Shown here in pieces: positions 43,920 to 49,602 of a stretch of 49,602 nucleotides of DNA. The notes beneath the pieces are model-generated. The model saw only the letters and a program-made list of their open reading frames with translations, did no database searches and was not told the DNA's origin. A program made the translations under genes and the position numbers. Origin of the DNA: Candidatus Neomicrothrix sp. UBA2131 (GTDB lineage: Bacteria > Actinomycetota > Acidimicrobiia > Acidimicrobiales > MedAcidi-G1); the NCBI GenBank assembly GCA_002329075.1, contig DCXR01000007.1, forward strand, positions 35,897 through 85,498, in the 5' to 3' direction. The number at the start of each line of letters is the position of its first letter. Position 1 is the first letter of the stretch.

Positions 43920-44522
43920 CTACTTGTTCGAGAGATGCCAGGCGGCCGGGAACAGAACGCCCGCCAGGACGGCCTTGATGAAGTCGCCGACCAGGAACGG
44001 GGCGACCCCGTAGGCAATGGCGCTGGGCTCGCCGATGCCTGCAGTGAGTGGTATGTCCAATTCCATGGCCAGCCATGAGGCACCCATGACGTAGATGACC
44101 ACCGTGCCCGCCAGAATTGCTGGAATCGAGGTGCCCAGACGACGGTCCTGGCCTCTCTCGGCCAGTCGGCCCACGAGGTAGGCCGCGACGACGAATCCGA
44201 CCAGGTAACCGGCGGTGGATCCGGTCGCTACATCCCAACCACTCGTGCCATCGGCGTAGAACGGCAATCCGACGGCACCCATGAAGAGGTACAGGAACTG
44301 CGAGATGGCACCCCGGTTGGCCCCTAGGGCACCACCGGCCAGGAGCACTGCGAAGGTCTGCCCGGTAATCGGAACCGGAGTGAAACCCAACGGAATCGAG
44401 ATCTGGGCTGCACCGGCCGTTGCCAGGGCGAACCCGAAGACGGCGACGACATCTCGTACCCGCTACCGGGGAATGATGTCCAGGAGGGTCACTCGTTGGG
44501 GCAGCGTGGTGATGGCGGTCAT
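43920..44522 (-). pseudogene. bioY: Biotin transporter BioY with an amber codon at position 20
   Basis: From ATG 44522 the frame would encode a 200-residue BioY, the biotin-binding membrane subunit of ECF-type uptake. It is interrupted only by TAG at 44465-44463 (codon 20). Before it the frame reads MTAITTLPQRVTLLDIIPR, after it RVRDVVAVFGFALATAGAAQ. The rest is intact and typical: IPLGFTPVPITGQTFAVLLAG, GAVGLPFYADG and several membrane helices to the C-terminus. The fault could be a nonsense mutation, a sequencing error or a later start; no good start codon with a ribosome site lies between the TAG and the first helix. No other ECF genes are adjacent. Confidence 0.72.
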
Positions 44523-44682
44523 GGATTGGGACTCTTCCTACTCCGGTGGTCGGCCTGTGTCTGGAACCGTATCGGGCGGGTCGTCTATCCGACATGGATG
44601 GGACGGAAGGGGACCACGCGACCCGGGATCCCCTGGCTGAATTCGCCAACTGGCACTTCTGCCGGGAGTTGTCACGGCATAT

Positions 44683-45492
44683 CTAGGCATCCGAGCCGTG
44701 CTTTCCCTGCATGCGCTCCTCCAGGTAGTGCTCGCGAGCCCTACGCCCCTCGGCATCCCTGAGCCCACCGGCCAGTCCGTCGGCGTCAGACCACGAGCGA
44801 GCCAGGCCGACCATCTGTTCGGTGACTGCGTTGGTGTGCGCCTTGGTCGCCAGCACGGCGAAGCGGGAACGAGACGCGACGGCCTCGGCGAGTTCTTCGA
44901 CCTCGTTGTCCAGTTGTCCTGCCGGCACCACCCGGTTCAAGAATCCGGCGGCCCTCGCCTCGTCGGCGCCGAAGGGCCGGCAGGTCATGACCAGTTCCTT
45001 GGTGAGCGCAGGGCCGATCTCCCGGACAAGGCGTGGGATGCCGCCCCAGGCGAGGGGGATGCCGAGGTCGACCTCGGGGATCGAGAAGCGCACTTCCTCA
45101 GAGGCGACCCGCAGGTCGCATGCGGCCGCCAGCACGAGCCCACCGCCGACCACGTGGCCGTGGAGCCGGGCGATCGTGACCGGGGCCATGTGCTCGAGGG
45201 CCTCGGCCATGAGCCGGCCGGTGTCGCCGGGGACACGGCCACCAGCTGGTGATGCGTCCGCGTCACCGAAGGCTCCCAGGTCGAAGCCGGCGCAGAATGC
45301 CCGGCCTGTTCCTTCGACCACCACCACGCGCAGGTCGGGTTGGTGGTCGAACCAGTCGGCTGCAGCGATGATCTCGGCCATCGTCTGGTTCGACAGGGCG
45401 TTGAGCGCCTCGGGGCGGTTCAGCGTGAGAGTGCCCCGACGCCCGTCGCACGTCACGAGAAGGTGTTCGAATTCGGTTGGTTGGGAGGTCAT
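44683..45492 (-). CDS. Enoyl-CoA hydratase/isomerase family protein
   Basis: A 269-residue crotonase with GTLTLNRPEALNALS near the start, FCAGFDLGAF, the HVVGGGLVLAAACDL oxyanion-hole region and PEVDLGIPLAWGG. At the first catalytic Glu position (GGGxE in hydratases) it has a non-acidic residue, so it may be an isomerase, hydrolase or other crotonase. The start overlaps the valS stop by 4 nt, so it is transcribed with valS, an unexpected partner. The substrate is unknown. Confidence 0.83.
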   Translation of the reverse strand: MTSQPTEFEHLLVTCDGRRGTLTLNRPEALNALSNQTMAEIIAAADWFDHQPDLRVVVVEGTGRAFCAGFDLGAFGDADASPAGGRVPGDTGRLMAEALEHMAPVTIARLHGHVVGGGLVLAAACDLRVASEEVRFSIPEVDLGIPLAWGGIPRLVREIGPALTKELVMTCRPFGADEARAAGFLNRVVPAGQLDNEVEELAEAVASRSRFAVLATKAHTNAVTEQMVGLARSWSDADGLAGGLRDAEGRRAREHYLEERMQGKHGSDA

Positions 45493-48140
45493 GGGACGGT
45501 CGGCTCCTCGAGTTCGACGGCTGCAGTGATCGCAGTTCCCCCGCCATCTTCCATCTCGATCAACGCTATGGCACCGGCCCTGGCGGCTGCGGCGACGTCG
45601 TCAAGGGCGAGGCGCAGGTGTGCGATCCGGTCCGCAGGGCAGGTCAGGCGACAGGAGGTGACCGTCGTGGCGACGGATCGCTTGGCTGCGGTCTTGTGGC
45701 GGCGGATCTCGGTCAGCGCATCGGCGGCGGCGAGGGCGACCTCGGGATCGCCCGGCTCGCCTTCGTGAGTGGCGGCCTCGAGGAGTCCATCGGATTCGGG
45801 CCACTGCGCACGGTGGATGGAACCGTCCTGCCACCACGACCAGACCTCTTCGGTCACGAACGGCAGGAACGGTGCGAACAGTCGCAGGAGCGTCGAGAGG
45901 GCCAGCCGCAGTGCATGGCGGGCCGATTCCCGGTCGGCTGGGTCGCCTTCGTAGGCCCTGGCCTTGACGAGTTCCACGTGGTTGTCGGTGAAGTTCCAGA
46001 AGAACCCCTCGGTGCGTTCGAGCGCCCGGGCGTAGTCGAAGTCGTCGAAGGCTGCGGTCGCTTCGTCGACCAGGTGTGCGAGGCGGGCGAGCATCGCCCG
46101 ATCCAGGGGGTGCGTGACCAGGGACGGGTCGATGGTCAACGACGCGTCCGCACCGAACCCGAGGGCGAACCTGCTGGCGTTGAGGATCTTGATGGCGAGG
46201 CGTCGCCCGACCTTCATCTGGCCGTCGTCGAAGGCGGTGTCGGTGCCGGGCCGGCCGTTGGCCGCCCAGTAGCGGACGGCGTCGGAGCCGTACTGCTCGA
46301 GCAGGTCCATCGGCGTGACGGCGTTGCCCTTCGACTTCGACATCTTCTTGCGATCGGGGTCGAGGACCCAGCCGCTCAGGGCTGCGTGACGCCACGGTGC
46401 CGCATCGTGTTCGAAGTGCGAGCGCACAACCGTCGAGAACAGCCAGGTCCTGATGATGTCGTGGGCCTGGGGACGCATGTCCATCGGGTAGGTGCGGGCG
46501 AACAGGTCGTCGTCCTCTTCCCAGCCACAGGCGATCTGCGGCGAGAGCGACGACGTTGCCCAGGTATCCATGACGTCGGGGTCGCCGACGAACCCGTCGG
46601 GCTGGCCGCGCTGCGACTCGTCGAACCCGGGGGCGGCGTCCGCAGTGGGGTCGATCGGCAGGTCGGCCTCTGCCGGTGTGATCGGTTGGTCCCATTCGGG
46701 ATCGCCGTGCCCGTCCAGCCGGTACCAGAGGGGGAGGGGCACGCCGAAGAACCGCTGCCGGCTGATCAGCCAGTCACCGTTGAGGCCGTCGATCCAGTTG
46801 GTGAACCGGGTCTGCATGTAGGCGGGGTGCCACTGCATTTCGGCGCCACGGGCCACGAGCCTGGCGCCGAGTTCGGCGTCGCGGCCGCCGTTGCGGATGT
46901 ACCACTGGCGGCTGGTGACGATCTCGAGGGGCTTGTCACCCTTTTCGAAGAACTTGACCGGGTGGACGATCGGCTCGGGGTCGCCGACCAGTTCGCCGGT
47001 CTCGCGCAGGATCTCGACCATCTCCTGCTGTGCTGAGAACACGGTCTTGCCGGCGAGGCGGGCATAGGCGGTACGACCGGTCTCGGATTCCACTCCTGCC
47101 GGCGGGTCCGCCTGAAATCGGCCCTGGCGGTTTACGACGGCCCGGACCGGCAGGTCGAGTTCTCGCCACCAGGTCACGTCGGTGGTGTCGCCGAACGTGC
47201 AGATCATGGCGATGCCGGTGCCCTTCTCGGGGTCGGCCAGATGGTGGGCCCGGACCGGCACCTCGACCCCGAACACCGGCGTGGTCACCGTCGTGCCGAA
47301 CAGCGGCTGGTAGCGCGCATCATCCGGATGGGCCACGAGCGCCACGCATGAGACGACGAGTTCCGGGCGGGTGGTGGAGATCTGGATGTCACCGGAACCG
47401 TCGTGCAGGTGAAAGGCGAGCGTGTGATACGCGCCGGAGCGCTCGCGGTCCTCCAGCTCCGCCTGGGCGACGGCGGTGCGGAAGGTGACGTCCCACAGCG
47501 ACGGCGCTTCGATCTGGTACGCCTCACCACGCTCGAGGTTGCGCAGGAACGCCTTCTGTGCGACCCGTTGGCAGCGCTCTTCGATGGTGGCGTAGGTCTG
47601 AGACCAGTCGACCGACAGCCCCAGGTGCCGCCACAGTGCCTCGAACACCTTTTCGTCCTCGAGGGTCAGGCGGTGGCAGAGTTCGACGAAGTTGCGGCGG
47701 CTGATGTCGAAGTCTCCGCGCTTCTTGATTGCCTTGGGGTCGCCGGCGTCTGCCGGTGCAGTGAAGCCCGGGTCGTGGGGCAGGCCCGGGTCGCAGCGCA
47801 CCCCGTAGTAGTTCTGGACGCGCCGCTCGGTGGGGAGGCCGTTGTCATCCCATCCCATCGGGTAGAAGACCTCCCGGCCGGCCATCCGCTGGTAGCGGGC
47901 GATCGTGTCGGTATGGGTGTACGAGAACACGTGCCCGACGTGAAGCGAGCCGCTCACGGTGGGCGGCGGCGTGTCGACCGAGAACACCTGGTCGCGCATC
48001 CGGGTGCGGTCGAACCGGTAGGTGCCGGCGGATTCCCATGTTGCGTCCCAACGCGCTTCGAGTCCCTCGAGCGAGGGCTTCTCGGGAATTCCGGGTGGGT
48101 CCATGGGGGCGGGCGCCTGGCTGGTCTGTTCTTCCTGCAT
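45489..48140 (-). CDS. valS: Valine--tRNA ligase
   Basis: An 883-residue class I aminoacyl-tRNA synthetase that charges tRNA-Val. The HIGH motif is SLHVGH at about 63-68 in the ValS context TPPPTVSGSLHVGH, and the KMSKS motif is KKMSKSKGN at about 596-604. The editing (CP1) domain lies between them, and the C-terminal anticodon-binding region follows ILNASRF. Length is in the normal range. On the minus strand TAGCCT ends 9 nt before the ATG at 48140. It is followed by an overlapping crotonase. Confidence 0.93.
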   Translation of the reverse strand: MQEEQTSQAPAPMDPPGIPEKPSLEGLEARWDATWESAGTYRFDRTRMRDQVFSVDTPPPTVSGSLHVGHVFSYTHTDTIARYQRMAGREVFYPMGWDDNGLPTERRVQNYYGVRCDPGLPHDPGFTAPADAGDPKAIKKRGDFDISRRNFVELCHRLTLEDEKVFEALWRHLGLSVDWSQTYATIEERCQRVAQKAFLRNLERGEAYQIEAPSLWDVTFRTAVAQAELEDRERSGAYHTLAFHLHDGSGDIQISTTRPELVVSCVALVAHPDDARYQPLFGTTVTTPVFGVEVPVRAHHLADPEKGTGIAMICTFGDTTDVTWWRELDLPVRAVVNRQGRFQADPPAGVESETGRTAYARLAGKTVFSAQQEMVEILRETGELVGDPEPIVHPVKFFEKGDKPLEIVTSRQWYIRNGGRDAELGARLVARGAEMQWHPAYMQTRFTNWIDGLNGDWLISRQRFFGVPLPLWYRLDGHGDPEWDQPITPAEADLPIDPTADAAPGFDESQRGQPDGFVGDPDVMDTWATSSLSPQIACGWEEDDDLFARTYPMDMRPQAHDIIRTWLFSTVVRSHFEHDAAPWRHAALSGWVLDPDRKKMSKSKGNAVTPMDLLEQYGSDAVRYWAANGRPGTDTAFDDGQMKVGRRLAIKILNASRFALGFGADASLTIDPSLVTHPLDRAMLARLAHLVDEATAAFDDFDYARALERTEGFFWNFTDNHVELVKARAYEGDPADRESARHALRLALSTLLRLFAPFLPFVTEEVWSWWQDGSIHRAQWPESDGLLEAATHEGEPGDPEVALAAADALTEIRRHKTAAKRSVATTVTSCRLTCPADRIAHLRLALDDVAAAARAGAIALIEMEDGGGTAITAAVELEEPTVP

Positions 48141-48149
48141 GAGATCCCG

Positions 48150-48155
48150 AGGCTA
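48150..48155 (-). promoter_or_regulatory. Putative -10 box for valS
   Basis: TAGCCT on the minus strand, 9 nt before the valS ATG. The rest of the 290-nt gap to 48431 shows no gene. It holds several GC-rich inverted repeats but no clear T-box. Confidence 0.35.
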
Positions 48156-48430
48156 GCGGGGGGGGGTTAGGTGGACCCTGACCTGGGTTCTCGGAACGAG
48201 CGGCGATTCCGCGGCAACGACGAACGCATCGACCCCGAGTCGCTGCGTCCCACCACGGCGCTCCACGAAGACGTGGCGCGGGACATGCCCGGGTCGTGGC
48301 GGACTGGCTGCCGGAGGTCCACTGCATCGTCGGAACCGGCCGGCCGGTCCGAAGCAGCAGCCCGGGAGGCAGGCCGCATTCCACCGGTCTCGGTGGGAGG
48401 TGGACACCGTCGATGCGCGAGGCTCCTGCC

Positions 48431-49602
48431 ATGAGCGACTTCTCCCTCGAACTCACCGACGACCAGGTCCAACTCCGGGACTGGGTCCACGACTTCGCCG
48501 CCGACGTAGTCCGGCCCGCCGCCGAGGAGTGGGACCGCCGCGAGGAGACCCCGTGGCCGATCATCGAGGAGGCGGCAAGGATCGGCCTCTACGGCTGGGA
48601 GTTCCTCGCCGAGGGAATGTGGAACGACAAGACCGGCCTCACCCTCCCGGTCGCCATCGAGGAGTTGTTCTGGGGCGATGCCGGGATCGGCATGGCGATC
48701 ATGGGCTCGGGCCTCGCCGCTGCGGGCATCGCCGCCGCAGGCACCCAGGAGCAGATCATGGAATGGGTGCCCCGGTGCTACGGCACCCCCGGCGACCTCC
48801 AGATGGGTGCCTTCTGTTCATCGGAGGCCGACGCCGGGTCCGACGTGTCGGCCATGCGCACCCGGGCCGTCTACGACGAGGCGGCCGACGAGTGGGTGCT
48901 CAACGGCACCAAGACCTGGATCAGCAACGGTGGCATCGCCGACGTGCACGTGGTCATCGCCGTCGTCGACCCGGAACTCCGCAGCCGGGGTCACGCCTCG
49001 TTCGTCGTACCCCCGGACACGACGGGCCTCACACAGGGCCAGAAGTTCTCGAAGCACGGCATCCGCGCCAGCCACACTGCCGAGGTCGTCCTCGAAGACG
49101 TCCGCATCCCCGGCTCGTGCCTGCTCGGCGGTAGGGAGAAGCTCGACGAGCGCCTGGCCCGCGTGCGGGAGGGCAAGCCGGGCAACGCCCAGGCGGCCAT
49201 GCAGACCTTCGAGGCGACCCGGCCCGCCGTGGGTGCCCAGGCGGTCGGCGTGGCCCGTGCCGCCTTCGAGTACGCCCGTGACTATGCCAAGGAGCGGGTG
49301 CAGTTCGACAAGCCGATCATGCAGCACCAGGCGATCGCCTTCATGCTGGCCGACATGGCGACCGAGATCGACGCCGCCCGGTTGCTGGTGTGGCGGGCGG
49401 CATGGTTGGCGAAGCAGGGCGGGTTCGTCAACGCCGAGGGGTCGATGGCCAAGCTCAAGGCCGGCCGGGTGGCGGTGTGGGCGACGGAGAGGGCCATGCA
49501 GATCCTCGGTGGCGCCGGCTATGTGACCGACCATCCGGTCGAGCGTTGGCACCGGGATTCGAAGATCTACGACATCTTCGAGGGCACCGAACAGATCCAG
49601 CA
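48431..49602 (+). CDS. Acyl-CoA dehydrogenase (3' end beyond window)
   Basis: An open frame of 390 codons from ATG 48431 to the window edge, with the last residues missing. It begins MSDFSLELTDDQVQLRDWVH and contains FCSSEADAGSDVSAMRTRA, YAKERVQFDKPIMQHQAIAFML and, near the end, IYDIFEGTEQIQ. That last motif carries the canonical catalytic Glu, unlike the other three acyl-CoA dehydrogenases in this window. It would oxidise an acyl-CoA to the 2-enoyl-CoA with electrons going to an electron-transfer flavoprotein. The substrate is unknown. It is divergent from valS. Confidence 0.88.
   Translation, partial: MSDFSLELTDDQVQLRDWVHDFAADVVRPAAEEWDRREETPWPIIEEAARIGLYGWEFLAEGMWNDKTGLTLPVAIEELFWGDAGIGMAIMGSGLAAAGIAAAGTQEQIMEWVPRCYGTPGDLQMGAFCSSEADAGSDVSAMRTRAVYDEAADEWVLNGTKTWISNGGIADVHVVIAVVDPELRSRGHASFVVPPDTTGLTQGQKFSKHGIRASHTAEVVLEDVRIPGSCLLGGREKLDERLARVREGKPGNAQAAMQTFEATRPAVGAQAVGVARAAFEYARDYAKERVQFDKPIMQHQAIAFMLADMATEIDAARLLVWRAAWLAKQGGFVNAEGSMAKLKAGRVAVWATERAMQILGGAGYVTDHPVERWHRDSKIYDIFEGTEQIQ

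Noticed and set aside
22014..44465. Recoding or suppression of TAG, suggested by amber codons in bioY and in the crotonase remnant.
   Set aside because: The crotonase is also deleted and out of frame, and TAG is the normal terminator of other genes. Two independent losses or errors are simpler.
48141..48430. T-box riboswitch in the valS leader (minus strand has GGTGGGACGCAGCG and several stems).
   Set aside because: The conserved TGGNACCGCG sequence is not present, no clear Val specifier loop was found, and a -10-like box lies only 9 nt before the ATG.

Overview
The window is a high-GC, densely packed bacterial chromosome segment with no rRNA, tRNA, IS element, prophage or CRISPR array. The gene set suggests a heterotrophic, probably marine actinobacterium of the Acidimicrobiia type: many acyl-CoA dehydrogenases and crotonases, a luciferase-like F420-type oxidoreductase, quaternary-amine and DMSP-type genes, and many genes preceded by a TANNNT box 6-9 nt before the start codon with no Shine-Dalgarno. 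The lineage is inferred from gene content only.

Layout. 1-2018 (minus): DUF1015 protein (cut by the window edge) and serA. 2182-8588 (plus): a tight five-gene operon that reads as gamma-butyrobetaine/L-carnitine catabolism to glycine betaine: BKACE cleavage enzyme, carnitine dehydrogenase-thioesterase fusion, acyl-CoA dehydrogenase, NDP-forming acyl-CoA synthetase and CaiD. 8688-13232 (plus): an NAD-linked formate dehydrogenase whose catalytic subunit has an in-frame UGA (selenocysteine) and whose N-terminal Fe-S part is a separate gene at the end of the operon. 13248-17309: a methyltransferase, an amino-acid-type ABC permease/ATPase pair and a two-subunit aconitase X (cis-3-hydroxyproline dehydratase type). 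17522-18085 (minus): a second selenoprotein, AhpD-like with a CxxU active site. 18433-21752: proV and a proW with a large extra membrane domain. 21815-24345 (minus): a decayed crotonase and an acyl-CoA dehydrogenase pair. 24407-27777: crotonase, M19 dipeptidase homologue, MmgE/PrpD. 27839-37658 (minus): SDR, DddP-like DMSP lyase, dimethylglycine dehydrogenase, MttB-family methyltransferase, enolase-superfamily enzyme, zinc alcohol dehydrogenase, LLM oxidoreductase. 37721-40548: S9 peptidase and SDR. 40560-43432 (minus): modABC and a HTH-Mop regulator, divergent from a PPOX protein. 43920-44522: bioY with an amber codon. 44683-48140: crotonase and valS. 48431-end: an acyl-CoA dehydrogenase cut by the edge.

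How it fits together (inference). ProVW would import betaine-like compounds. The 2182-8588 operon would turn gamma-butyrobetaine or carnitine into glycine betaine. The MttB-family protein and the dimethylglycine dehydrogenase would strip N-methyl groups into the one-carbon pool. The selenium- and molybdenum/tungsten-dependent formate dehydrogenase would oxidise the resulting formate to CO2 with NADH, and modABC would supply the metal. DddP and aconitase X add DMSP and hydroxyproline, so the segment looks like an island for using osmolytes and methylated amines.

The strongest unusual signal is two independent in-frame UGA codons, each at a known selenocysteine or redox-cysteine position. Each is followed at the same distance (11 nt) by a 7-bp stem capped by the loop GGUCU. 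The loop and its distance from the UGA match, from memory, the SECIS of E. coli fdhF.
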